From Streptomyces sp. CB02261 (GTDB taxonomy: Bacteria; Actinomycetota; Actinomycetes; Streptomycetales; Streptomycetaceae): a DNA stretch of 64,000 nt. Where the stretch lies: positions 186,001-250,000 of the forward strand of contig NZ_LIVX01000012.1 of NCBI RefSeq assembly GCF_001905665.1, in the 5' to 3' direction. Under the pieces are notes generated by a model. That model searched no databases and had not been told where the DNA came from. It saw only the letters and a list, made by a program, of their open reading frames with translations. Positions 7,854-16,036 of this stretch are shown here, piece by piece; positions within the stretch are counted from its first letter, which is position 1; every line of letters starts with the position of its first letter. The translations under genes and the position numbers were made by a program.

Positions 7854-9407
7854 ATGGCTGAAGAGCGCCGCAGGACACGCCCGTTCACCGGCGATGAGTA
7901 CGTGGAAAGCCTGCGCGACGGCCGCGAGGTCTACATCTACGGGGACAAGGTCAAGGACGTCACGACACATCCGGCCTTCCACAACCCGATCCGGATGACC
8001 GCCCGCCTCTACGACGCGCTGCACGACCCGAAGCGCCAGCCCGTCCTCACCGCCCCCACCGACACCGGCAGCGACGGCTACACGCACCGCTTCTTCACCA
8101 CGCCCCGCTCGGTCGACGACCTCGTCGCCGACCAGAAGGCCATCGCCGAGTGGTCCAGGCTCAGCTACGGCTGGATGGGCCGCAGCCCCGACTACAAGGC
8201 CTCGTTCCTCGGCACGCTCGGGGCGAATGCGGACTTCTACGGCCCGTTCGCGGACAACGCGCGGCGCTGGTACCGGGAGTCGCAGGAGAAGGTCCTCTAC
8301 TGGAACCACGCGATCGTCCACCCACCGGTCGACCGCAACCTCCCCCCGGACCAGGTCAAGGACGTGTTCGTGCACGTCGAGAAGGAGACCGATGCCGGCC
8401 TGGTGGTCAGCGGCGCCAAAGTGGTGGCGACCGGCTCGGCGCTCACCCACTACAACTTCATCGCCCACTACGGGCTGCCGGTCAAGGAACGTGAATTCGC
8501 GCTGGTCGCGACCGTTCCGATGGACGCGCCCGGGCTCAAGCTGATCTGCCGCCCGTCCTACTCCGCCACGGCCGCCCTGGCCGGCAGCCCCTTCGACTAC
8601 CCCCTGAGCTCGCGCCTCGACGAGAACGACACGATCCTCGTCATGGACAAAGTGCTCATCCCCTGGGAGAACGTCTTCATCTACGGGGACCTGGGCAAGG
8701 TCCAGATGTTCACCGCCAAGTCGGGCTTTCCCGAGCGGTTCACCTTCCACGGCTGCACCCGCCTCGCGGTGAAGCTGGAGTTTCTCGCCGGCCTCCTCGC
8801 CAAGGCCCTGGAGATCACCGGCACCAGTGATTTCCGCGGCGTGCAGAGCCGCCTCGGCGAGGTGCTCGCCTGGCGCAACCTGTTCTGGGGCCTTTCCGAC
8901 GCCGCCGCCCGCAACCCCGTGGAGTGGAAGAACGGCGCCCTGCTGCCCAACCCCGAGTACGGCATGGCCTACCGCTGGTTCATGCAGATCGGCTATCCAC
9001 GCATCAAGGAGATCATCCAGCAGGACGTCGCCAGCGGACTGATCTACGTCAATTCCAGCGCCGACGACTTTGCCAACCCCGAGATCCGCCCCTATCTCGA
9101 CAAGTACGTGCGCGGCTCAGGCGGCACGGACGCCGAGGGGCGCATCAAGGTCATGAAGCTGCTGTGGGACGCGGTGGGCACCGAATTCGGCGGCCGCCAT
9201 GAACTGTACGAGCGCAACTACGCGGGAAACCACGAGAACACCCGTGTCGAGCTGCTCTTCTCCCAGACCGTCAGCGGCCAGCTGGACCAATACAAGAGCT
9301 TCGTCGACGACTGCATGAGCGAGTACGACCTGGACGGCTGGACCGTCCCGGATCTCTCCTCCTTCGACGAGCTCAGGAAGACCAGGAACGAAGCGTTCCG
9401 TGACTGA
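7854..9407 (+). CDS. FADH2-dependent hydroxylase of the HpaB/SgcC family
   Basis: 517 residues from an ATG at 7854 behind GGAGAGG. It is full length for the HpaB (4-hydroxyphenylacetate 3-monooxygenase oxygenase) family. Seen are the N-terminal RTRPFTGDEYVESLRDGREVYIYGDKV block, the HNPIRMTARLYDAL block, the flavin/substrate region with KVVATGSALTHYNFIAHYG, and the C-terminal GRHELYERNYAGNHE block. The family ortho-hydroxylates phenols with reduced FAD supplied by a separate reductase. The C-1027 enzyme SgcC does this on carrier-bound beta-tyrosine. Immediate coupling to a carrier protein gene and a free condensation gene reproduces that arrangement, so a carrier-tethered tyrosine or beta-tyrosine is the likely substrate. 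No HpaC-type reductase gene is adjacent. Confidence 0.93.
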   Translation: MAEERRRTRPFTGDEYVESLRDGREVYIYGDKVKDVTTHPAFHNPIRMTARLYDALHDPKRQPVLTAPTDTGSDGYTHRFFTTPRSVDDLVADQKAIAEWSRLSYGWMGRSPDYKASFLGTLGANADFYGPFADNARRWYRESQEKVLYWNHAIVHPPVDRNLPPDQVKDVFVHVEKETDAGLVVSGAKVVATGSALTHYNFIAHYGLPVKEREFALVATVPMDAPGLKLICRPSYSATAALAGSPFDYPLSSRLDENDTILVMDKVLIPWENVFIYGDLGKVQMFTAKSGFPERFTFHGCTRLAVKLEFLAGLLAKALEITGTSDFRGVQSRLGEVLAWRNLFWGLSDAAARNPVEWKNGALLPNPEYGMAYRWFMQIGYPRIKEIIQQDVASGLIYVNSSADDFANPEIRPYLDKYVRGSGGTDAEGRIKVMKLLWDAVGTEFGGRHELYERNYAGNHENTRVELLFSQTVSGQLDQYKSFVDDCMSEYDLDGWTVPDLSSFDELRKTRNEAFRD

Positions 9408-9420
9408 GGAGAACACACCC

Positions 9421-9675
9421 GTGACGAACAGTGTCGAGGAGACCGCCACCCGCATCTGGACGGACATCCTGCGTCCGGCCGCGGACCAGGAGGAGCACAC
9501 CTTCTTCGCCCTCGGCGGTCAGTCGATCTCCGCCGTGCGGATCGTGGCCCGGGTCGAGTCGGACCTCGGTGTCGAACTCGACCTCCGTGTCCTGTTCGAG
9601 GACCCGGACCTGGCCGCCTTCCGGCAGGCCGTCGGCGAGGCCGTCGACGCGGCGGCGGAGAGCAGCGCCGCGTGA
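9421..9675 (+). CDS. Free-standing peptidyl/acyl carrier protein
   Basis: 84 residues. The chosen GTG at 9421 has GAGGAG nine bases upstream. An alternative GTG at 9400 overlaps the HpaB stop and would add seven residues. The phosphopantetheine site is Ser35 in the motif FFALGGQSISAVRI, a canonical NRPS thiolation core. The surrounding sequence is acidic, as usual for carrier domains. It overlaps the following condensation gene by four bases. As a discrete carrier between HpaB and a free condensation enzyme it corresponds to SgcC2 of the C-1027 pathway, where it holds the beta-amino acid during hydroxylation and transfer. The A domain that loads it is probably the one encoded at 19345-21996, which has no carrier domain of its own. 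Confidence 0.95.
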   Translation: MTNSVEETATRIWTDILRPAADQEEHTFFALGGQSISAVRIVARVESDLGVELDLRVLFEDPDLAAFRQAVGEAVDAAAESSAA

Positions 9676-11075
9676 CCGTCACCGACCTCGCGCCGGCCGA
9701 AGGATTCCCCCTCGCGGTCCAGCAGGAGTTCCTGTGCCTGTGGGACAAGGGCGATGACATGGGTCCGTTCGGCCCCCGCTTCCACATCGTCGACGGCTGG
9801 CGGGTGAGCGGCCGCATCGAGACCGCGCTGCTGCAGGCCGCCCTCGACGACGTCGTCGTTCGTCACGAGGCGCTGCGCACCACCGTCGTCCGGGACGCCG
9901 AGCCGCGCCACCAGCGGATTCTCGCCCCCGCGCCGGTGCCGCTGGAGGTCCGACAGCTGCCCGCGACCGACCCGGCCGACGAGGAAAGCCGCCACCTCGC
10001 CAGCGAGGAGCTGCTCAATGAACTCGCCGCCGACACCATCGGCGTCCGCCGCATGCCGCTGCTGCGCGCGGTCCTCGGCCGCTTCGACGACGAGGACGCC
10101 GTCCTCGCGCTGATCGCCCACCACACCGCCGTCGACGCCTGGTCGATGCAGGTCATCCTGCGCGACCTCGCCGGTCTCTACGCCCGGCACGCCGGAGCCG
10201 ACCTGCCGCCGCTCGCCCCCGCGCCGCAGTACCGCGAGTACGCACACTGGCAGCGCTCCGACGAGGCCCGCGAAGCCGAGCGGTCCGCCCGCGCGTTCTG
10301 GCGCACCAAGCTCGACGGCGCCCGCGCCCTCGCGCTGCCCACCGACCGGACCCGCAGCGAGGCACCGGAGTTCTCCACCTCCTGGCACCGGTTCGGCTGG
10401 GGCACCGGGCTGCGCGAGCAGGTGACGACGCTGGCCGCAGGCACCCGCAGCTCGGCCTTCATCGTGCTGCTCGCCGCCTTCAACGTCTTCCTCAACCGGC
10501 AGACCGGCGACACCGACGTCGTGGTTCCCACCTTCACCCCGGGCCGTACCCAGGCCCGCTTCCAGGACGCCGTCGGGTCCTTCTTCAACTTCCTGCCGCT
10601 GCGCACCGACCTGACCGGCTGCGCCACCTTCCGCGACGTGGTCGCCCGCACCCGCGAGAGCTGCCTGGACGCCTATACCCGGGAGATCCCGCTGGCGCAC
10701 GTCCTGGACGAGGCGCCCGAACTCATGGACCGGGTCGGCGTCGACGGCCTGGCGTCCTGTGTCTTCCAGGTCATCCAGACCCCGTTCACGATGGCGGGGG
10801 AGCGGATCGGACCGCTCGCCTACCAGGCCGTGCGCCGCAAGGTGCTCTCGCAGAGCATCGGCTCGGACATCCCTGACGGCACCCTGCTGTGCCTGGAGAT
10901 CTCCCCGACCGGAGAGCTCATCGGCGAGCTCGGTTTCAGCAGCAACCTCTACGACGAGAGCACGGTCCGGCGCCTGGTCGCCGACTTCCGCGACGTCCTG
11001 AGCGAGCTGGTGACCGACCCCGGCGCCCCGTTGCCGGCCCCCACAGATTTCCCCCCAGCCCCGAACCAGGAGTGA
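9672..11075 (+). CDS. Free-standing NRPS condensation enzyme
   Basis: 467 residues, a single complete condensation domain and nothing else. The catalytic HHxxxD motif is intact as H150-H151-T-A-V-D155-A-W, with Ala in place of the usual Gly after the Asp. The downstream core PTFTPGRTQARFQDAVGSFFNFLP corresponds to the C5 region. It starts with GTG overlapping the carrier gene stop, so the two are co-translated. Discrete C enzymes beside a carrier and an HpaB hydroxylase, such as SgcC5, join the tethered beta-amino acid to an alcohol or amine acceptor to form an ester or amide. The acceptor here is unknown and need not be carrier-bound. Confidence 0.93.
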   Translation: MTVTDLAPAEGFPLAVQQEFLCLWDKGDDMGPFGPRFHIVDGWRVSGRIETALLQAALDDVVVRHEALRTTVVRDAEPRHQRILAPAPVPLEVRQLPATDPADEESRHLASEELLNELAADTIGVRRMPLLRAVLGRFDDEDAVLALIAHHTAVDAWSMQVILRDLAGLYARHAGADLPPLAPAPQYREYAHWQRSDEAREAERSARAFWRTKLDGARALALPTDRTRSEAPEFSTSWHRFGWGTGLREQVTTLAAGTRSSAFIVLLAAFNVFLNRQTGDTDVVVPTFTPGRTQARFQDAVGSFFNFLPLRTDLTGCATFRDVVARTRESCLDAYTREIPLAHVLDEAPELMDRVGVDGLASCVFQVIQTPFTMAGERIGPLAYQAVRRKVLSQSIGSDIPDGTLLCLEISPTGELIGELGFSSNLYDESTVRRLVADFRDVLSELVTDPGAPLPAPTDFPPAPNQE

Positions 11076-11081
11076 CGACAG

Positions 11082-11441
11082 GTGAAGTTCCTGCTCATCA
11101 TGCACATGAACCCCGTCCTGTGGGACAAGCTCTCCGAAGAGGAGCAGCAGGAGGTGTTCGACGGCCACGACCGCTTCCAGGAGATCATCCGCGGCAGCGG
11201 TGAGATGGTCGGCACCAAGGCCCTCGACGTCCCCACGAACACCGCCACCGTGACCGTCAGGGACGGCGCCGTGCAGTCCGTCGAAGGGCCGTACGTGCCG
11301 GGCGAATCGTTCCTATGCGGCTACTACGTCGTCGATGTCGCCTCCAAGGAGCGCGCCGTCGAACTCGCGGCGCTGATTCCCGACGCGAAGCTGACCGCCG
11401 TGGAGGTCCGCGAGGTCGTCCACGACGACGGCGCCGAGTAA
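11082..11441 (+). CDS. YCII/DGPF-domain protein
   Basis: 119 residues from a GTG behind AGGAG, with a ferredoxin-like dimeric alpha-beta barrel pattern. Seen are MKFLLIMHMNP, a helix LSEEEQQEVFDGHDRFQEII, the variable strand VRDGAVQSVEGPYVPGES (the DGPF-like loop) and a last strand GYYVVDVASKERAVELAALI. Members of this fold include small enzymes and accessory proteins of unknown role. It ends the plus-strand unit right before a strong terminator. A tailoring function such as cyclisation or dehydration is conceivable but not shown by the sequence. Confidence 0.8.
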   Translation: MKFLLIMHMNPVLWDKLSEEEQQEVFDGHDRFQEIIRGSGEMVGTKALDVPTNTATVTVRDGAVQSVEGPYVPGESFLCGYYVVDVASKERAVELAALIPDAKLTAVEVREVVHDDGAE

Positions 11442-11459
11442 CTCCCGCCGGAGACGACG

Positions 11460-11491
11460 AAGGGGCCCGCCGCTCACGCGGCGGGCCCCTT
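11460..11491. terminator. Strong bidirectional terminator hairpin
   Basis: A perfect 14-bp stem (AAGGGGCCCGCCGC at 11460-11473 and its complement at 11478-11491) with a four-base TCAC loop lies between two convergent genes. It reads as AA-stem-TT in both directions, so it can terminate both the YCII unit and the methyltransferase unit. Confidence 0.85.
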
Positions 11492-11523
11492 CGGATTTCC
11501 CGCGTCACGGGGACGCGGGGCGT

Positions 11524-12357
11524 TCAGACGCGAGGCCTACGGACCGTGACGATGCTGTACGCGATGCGCTCGGAGCCCGGACTGAAGAAGTCGGCCATCG
11601 CCTCCTTGAGCCCGGCGACCGCCTCGTCGCCGAAGGCCGCGCGCAGGGTCTCCCGCCCCTCCTCGGCGGCCTCCACATACTTCGGACCCATGCCGAAGAC
11701 GCGCGGACCGCACTGGGTCCACTCCTCGACGTGGAAGCCCGCCGCGCGCAGCGCCACCAGCCACTCCTCGACCGGCTGGAGCAGCGGCAGGGCCAGCTTC
11801 TCTGCGAGCACGTCCCGCTCGTCCTGCGGCACGCCCGGGGCCAGCGTGTAGTCGGTCATCGTCAGGGCACCGCCCGGACGCAGCACCCGGAACAGCTCGG
11901 CGAGCGCCGCGGCCAGGTCCGGCGCGTACTGCAGCGACTCCATCGCCATCACGGCGTCGAACGAGCCGTCGGCATGGTGGCCGAGCTCGGCGTAGCTGCC
12001 GTGCTCGAACCGGAGCCGGTCGGACAGGCCGCGCGCGGCGGCCTTCTCCGTACCAGCACCGGCCTCGAAGCCGCTGACCGTCACGCCCGTGACATCGGCG
12101 CCGGTCTCCTCGGCGACCAGCAGCGCCGGCCCGCCGGGCCCGCAGCCCGCGTCGAGGACCCGCTGACCGGCCCGTACGCCGAGCACGTCGACGACCTTGC
12201 GGGTCAGCCGGCGCGACGCCTCCGCCATCGGGGTGTCGTCGTCCGGACCGAACCAGTAGCTCAGGTGCGCCTGCCCTTCGTTGAAGACGTCGGAGACCGG
12301 GGACGACTGGTCCCAACGTTCCCCTTCGCGGGTTGCCTGCGCGGTCGTTGTGCTCAT
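11524..12357 (-). CDS. SAM-dependent methyltransferase (class I)
   Basis: 277 residues with a Rossmann-type methyltransferase core. Motif I is RVLDAGCGPGGPALLVAEETGADVTGV, followed by the acidic residue of motif II (VTVSGFEA), motif post I (GSFDAVMAMESLQYAPD) and LFRVLRPGGALTMTDYTL. The layout matches small-molecule C- and O-methyltransferases of the UbiE/MycE-like type, with an N-terminal cap containing LSYWFGPDDDTPM. It is the last gene of a long leftward unit, 38 nt after the P450-dehydrogenase fusion. The methyl acceptor is not identifiable. A catechol hydroxyl made by the HpaB enzyme is one possibility. Confidence 0.88.
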   Translation of the reverse strand: MSTTTAQATREGERWDQSSPVSDVFNEGQAHLSYWFGPDDDTPMAEASRRLTRKVVDVLGVRAGQRVLDAGCGPGGPALLVAEETGADVTGVTVSGFEAGAGTEKAAARGLSDRLRFEHGSYAELGHHADGSFDAVMAMESLQYAPDLAAALAELFRVLRPGGALTMTDYTLAPGVPQDERDVLAEKLALPLLQPVEEWLVALRAAGFHVEEWTQCGPRVFGMGPKYVEAAEEGRETLRAAFGDEAVAGLKEAMADFFSPGSERIAYSIVTVRRPRV

Positions 12358-12395
12358 CTCTCTGCTCCCGGCGGTGACGGCGGATCGGTGGCGGA

Positions 12396-14645
12396 TCAGT
12401 AGGTGACGACGGCCCGGAACCGGACCTCGCCCTTGGCGGCCAGGGCGACCGCCTCGGCGATCCGCTCCTTCGGGAAGACCTCGACGATCGGGTCGACCTT
12501 GCCCTCGGCGACCAGCCGCAGCGCCTCCGTGAGCTGCTCGAGACCGTTGTGGGTGGCGCCGATGATCTGCTGGCGCTGCGCCCAGACCGGGCTGGTCGGC
12601 CCGATCGAGAAGGACCCCTCGGGGTCGATGGTGGCAAGCACCAGACGGCCATTGGGGCGCAGCCCCTGCAGCGCGTCGGTGGCCGCCTCGTACGAGGTGC
12701 CGGTCACCAGGATCACGTCGGCGCCGCCCGCGGCCGCCAGCTCCGCGCCGTTGGCCACGACGGTGGCGGCCCCCAGCTCGCGGGCCAGGTCGTGCTTGTC
12801 GGGGGAGCGGGTGATCGCGACCGTGTCGAAGCCGCAGGCCCGGGAGAACTGCAGCGCCAGGTGGCCGAGGCCGCCGATGCCGAGGACCGCCACCCGCTCG
12901 TGCGGCTTGGGGTCAGCGGCGCGCAGCGCGCTCCACGAGGTGTAACCGGCGCACAGCACGGGCGCCGCCTGCACATAGCTGACCTCGTCGGGCAGCAGCA
13001 CCGTCGAGTCCGCGAGCACGGTGACGTACTCGGCGTGGTGGCCGGGGACGGTCAGACCGCTCATCACGGGCGCCGCGCAGTTCATGCCGGACTGGCCGGT
13101 CAGCGGCAGATTGAGCCTGCAGTAGTCGCACGTCCCGCAGGTGCCCTGCACCCAGGTCGCGCCGACCCGGTCACCGACCTTGCGATGGGTGACGCCGGGG
13201 CCCACGGCGACGACATCGCCCGCCGCTTCGTGACCGACCACGACCGGGTCGAACTCGGGGAACGGGAAGTGGCCGTCGGTCAGCCAGAGGTCGTTGTGGC
13301 ACAGGCCGCTGGCCCGCACACGGATCAGCACCTGGCCGGGTCCGGGCTGCGGCACCGGGACGTCCCGCAGCTCCCAGGTGGCACCCACCTCGGGCACCAC
13401 GGCGGCCTTCATGGTGGTCGGGCGGGCGTCGAGCAGCACCGGCAGCTCGGCGACGCCGTTCATGATGAACGTGCCCTGCGGGGCGATGGACTCGGCCGGC
13501 ACGGCCAGGCCCAGGTGCGGGAACCGCTCGAACAGCGCGGCCAGCGCGATCTCCGCCTCCAGCAGGGCCAGCGGCTGGCCGATGCAGCGGTAGATGGCGT
13601 GCCCGAAGGAGAGGCTCTCCTTGTTGGCGCGCGTGATGTCGAAACGGTCGGCGTCCGCGCCGTGCACCTCGGGGTCGCGGCCAATCGCCGCGTAGTTGAC
13701 GAGCACCGGCTCGCCCTTGGGGATGGTGACGCCGCCGATCTCGACGTCCTCCACGGGGAAGCGGAACGGCAGGTGCGCCACCGGCGCCTCCACCCGCAGC
13801 GTCTCCTGGATGACGTCCTGCCAGGTCGCCTCGCCGGAGCGGACCAGGGCGAGCTGCTCCGGGTGCGTCAGCAGGGCGAGCACGGCGTTGGCGATGAGGT
13901 TCTTCACCGGCTCGGTGCCGGTGGCGAGCATGATGTGCAGCGTGCCGACCAGCTCGTCGTCCGACAACAGTGAGCTGTCCGCCTGCTGGGCCGCGACGAG
14001 GTCGCTGGTCAGGTCGTCGCCCGGCGAGCGCCGCTTGGAGTCGACGAAGTCGAGCATCTCCTGGTGCCAGCGGGCCACGTTGGCGGCCGCCTCCTCCGGC
14101 GAGATGCTGGTGTCGACGTTGACCTCGCCGCCGCGCAGCATCTCGGCGCGGGCCTCCGCGGGCACCCCGAACAGGTCGCAGATGGCGCGGGCCGGCAGCG
14201 GGTGGGCGAACAGTCCCTTCAGATCCACCGGCTCACCGGCCGGAAGAGCGGCCAGCTCGTCGAGCAGCTCGGTGGTGATCGCCTCCACGGCCGGCCGCAG
14301 CGCCTCCACCCGGCGCGGGGTGAAGGCGTGCGCGCACGGCTTGCGCAGCCGGGTGTGGTCGGCGCCGTAGGCGGTGGTCATGTTCTCCATGAGCACCCAG
14401 CCGATCAGCGGGAAGTCCTCGCCGACCGTGCCGTCGACATAGGCGTCGAAGTGCCGCCTGCCGTCCTTGGAGAAGCGGTGGTCGCTGAGGACCTCCCGGG
14501 CGGCGGCGTGGCCGGTGACCGACCAGGCCTTCACACCGCCCGGCAGCTCGATCCGGGCCACCGGTCCCTGCGCCCGTATGCGGGAGCCCTCGGCGTGGAT
14601 GTCGGCGCCCAGGGGGTCCAGGGCGACAGGGCAGCGGCTTTCCAT
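12396..14645 (-). CDS. Cytochrome P450 fused in frame to a zinc-dependent alcohol dehydrogenase
   Basis: A single 749-codon frame from an ATG at 14645 with GGAGGA upstream. Residues 1-411 are a complete bacterial P450: ExxR as ETLR, heme loop FGHAIYRCIG with Cys354. The I-helix motif reads TGTEP where AGxET is usual, so the acid is kept but the oxygen-activating Thr is Pro. Residues 412-749 are a complete medium-chain dehydrogenase: GLCHND and GHEAAG for catalytic zinc, four structural-zinc Cys in CGTCDYC...C, and the NAD(P) motif GIGGLGHLALQ. Only about six residues (DARPTT) join them and no stop lies between. There is no convincing internal ribosome site before the dehydrogenase ATG at 13412. 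A hydroxylation-then-oxidation enzyme is implied. A missed stop codon in the sequence is the alternative. Confidence 0.88.
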   Translation of the reverse strand: MESRCPVALDPLGADIHAEGSRIRAQGPVARIELPGGVKAWSVTGHAAAREVLSDHRFSKDGRRHFDAYVDGTVGEDFPLIGWVLMENMTTAYGADHTRLRKPCAHAFTPRRVEALRPAVEAITTELLDELAALPAGEPVDLKGLFAHPLPARAICDLFGVPAEARAEMLRGGEVNVDTSISPEEAAANVARWHQEMLDFVDSKRRSPGDDLTSDLVAAQQADSSLLSDDELVGTLHIMLATGTEPVKNLIANAVLALLTHPEQLALVRSGEATWQDVIQETLRVEAPVAHLPFRFPVEDVEIGGVTIPKGEPVLVNYAAIGRDPEVHGADADRFDITRANKESLSFGHAIYRCIGQPLALLEAEIALAALFERFPHLGLAVPAESIAPQGTFIMNGVAELPVLLDARPTTMKAAVVPEVGATWELRDVPVPQPGPGQVLIRVRASGLCHNDLWLTDGHFPFPEFDPVVVGHEAAGDVVAVGPGVTHRKVGDRVGATWVQGTCGTCDYCRLNLPLTGQSGMNCAAPVMSGLTVPGHHAEYVTVLADSTVLLPDEVSYVQAAPVLCAGYTSWSALRAADPKPHERVAVLGIGGLGHLALQFSRACGFDTVAITRSPDKHDLARELGAATVVANGAELAAAGGADVILVTGTSYEAATDALQGLRPNGRLVLATIDPEGSFSIGPTSPVWAQRQQIIGATHNGLEQLTEALRLVAEGKVDPIVEVFPKERIAEAVALAAKGEVRFRAVVTY

Positions 14646-14676
14646 CGGGAAGTCCTCCGGTGGATCTCGGGTGGGC

Positions 14677-15858
14677 CTACAGGTAGACGGTGTTGGGCTC
14701 CTGGCCGCAGACGATTCGGCCGTACAGCTCAAGGTTGGTGTTGGGGTGGAGGATCGCGTGCAGGTTGATGGTCTGCACGTCCCGCTCGATGCGCTGGATC
14801 GGCACCGAGCTGTAGATCGAGGAGCCGCCGCTCGCGGTGTTGAGGAGGTCCACGGCCTCCTTGGCGCGCTGGGTGACGGCGCCGAGGTCGAGGCGGACCC
14901 GGGCCCGCTCCTCCAGCGTCCACTCCTCACCGGCGGCGCCCTTGGTGTCGACCATCGCGGCGGCGCGGTGGGCGTGGAAGTCCGCCTCGTCGATCTTCAC
15001 GGTGGCCTCGGCGACCTGGAGGTGCGTCAGCGGGGCCTCGGCCTGGCTCTCGTACGCGGTGTACGTGATCTTGCGGCCGGGCAGCCGGTCCAGGAATGCG
15101 TCCTTGGCGGCGCGGGCGAGACCGAGGGCCGGGGCGGAGATGGTGGCACAGGCGGTCGGCATGAACGGCGCGCTGTAGAGCGGGGAGCCCGCGTTGAGCA
15201 CCGAACGGTGCTGACCCATGAGCACCGGCACCATCGGGAGCACGCGCTCCTGCGGCACGAACAGGTTCTCGGCGATCGTGCTGACGCTGCCGGTGCCGCG
15301 CAGACCGGCGGTGTGCCAGTCGTCCACGATGGTCAGGTCGGAAACCGGGATGGCCACCATGATCGGCTGCGGCTCGCCGTCCTCACCGATGAGGATCGCG
15401 GCGTTGGTGTTCCAGTGGCTGTGCTGGACGCCGGAGTTGAAGGACCACTTGCCGTTGAGCACAATGCCGCCGGGGACCGGGGTGGCCATCGCGGTCGGGC
15501 TGAGGATACCGCTGATGCGGACGTCGGGGGTCGAGAAGACCTCGTCCTGGACCTCGTCGGGGAAGAGGCCGACCATCCAGGAGCTGATCGCCCAGACCGA
15601 GGCGGTCCAAGCGGCGGAGCCGTCACCCCGGGCGAGCTCGGCGAGCGTGTCGACCACGGTGCGCATGTCGGACTGGTAACCGCCGTAGCGGTGCGGCACG
15701 CGCATCTTGAGAATTCCGGCCTCGGTGAGGGCTTCGACCGTCTCCTGGGACAGGTTGCGGTTCTCCTCGCCGACCGGCGCGTTCCGCTGGAGCAGCGGAA
15801 TCAGGTCCGTTGCACGGCGGACGAGTTCTTCGCGGGGCGGCGCCTCGATGGTCTGCAT
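14677..15858 (-). CDS. Acyl-CoA-dehydrogenase-fold flavin-dependent monooxygenase, second copy
   Basis: 393 residues from an ATG at 15858 with AGGAG seven bases before it. It aligns with the protein at 2038-3303: VPHRYGGYQSDMRTVVDTLAE near residue 55, WTASVWAISSWMVGLFP, and GLRGTGSVSTIAENLFVP for the conserved flavin/substrate motif. This is the HsaA/DszC type that uses reduced flavin and O2. The C-terminal helix bundle includes GGSSIYSSVPIQRIERD, which in DszC-like enzymes helps tetramer and flavin contacts. It has its own promoter region (15859-15950) and is followed at 31 nt by the P450 fusion, so the two are probably co-transcribed. Confidence 0.85.
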   Translation of the reverse strand: MQTIEAPPREELVRRATDLIPLLQRNAPVGEENRNLSQETVEALTEAGILKMRVPHRYGGYQSDMRTVVDTLAELARGDGSAAWTASVWAISSWMVGLFPDEVQDEVFSTPDVRISGILSPTAMATPVPGGIVLNGKWSFNSGVQHSHWNTNAAILIGEDGEPQPIMVAIPVSDLTIVDDWHTAGLRGTGSVSTIAENLFVPQERVLPMVPVLMGQHRSVLNAGSPLYSAPFMPTACATISAPALGLARAAKDAFLDRLPGRKITYTAYESQAEAPLTHLQVAEATVKIDEADFHAHRAAAMVDTKGAAGEEWTLEERARVRLDLGAVTQRAKEAVDLLNTASGGSSIYSSVPIQRIERDVQTINLHAILHPNTNLELYGRIVCGQEPNTVYL

Positions 15859-16036
15859 GAATTCTCCTGAATCGGTCACCGGAGTTGGGCCGAAAGGATC
15901 GTTGCACCGAGCAAAGGACGGTTCCATATTCAATGTTGCTCAATGCGAATGCCGGTGCGCGGCGGGCCCATGGGGCCCGCTGAGCACCGGGTCATCGGGC
16001 TTTTTCCGTGCTTTCCGGGAATCTTCGGACGTGCTG
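15859..16036. terminator. Intergenic region with a terminator-like hairpin at 15952-15990
   Basis: The hairpin has an 8-bp inner stem (GCGGGCCC at 15962-15969 with GGGCCCGC at 15973-15980) inside outer arms CCGGTGC/GCACCGG. It lies downstream of the leftward methyltransferase gene ending at 16037 and should terminate it. The remaining 90 bp toward 15859 are AT-richer and probably hold the promoter of the monooxygenase-P450 unit. Confidence 0.6.
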
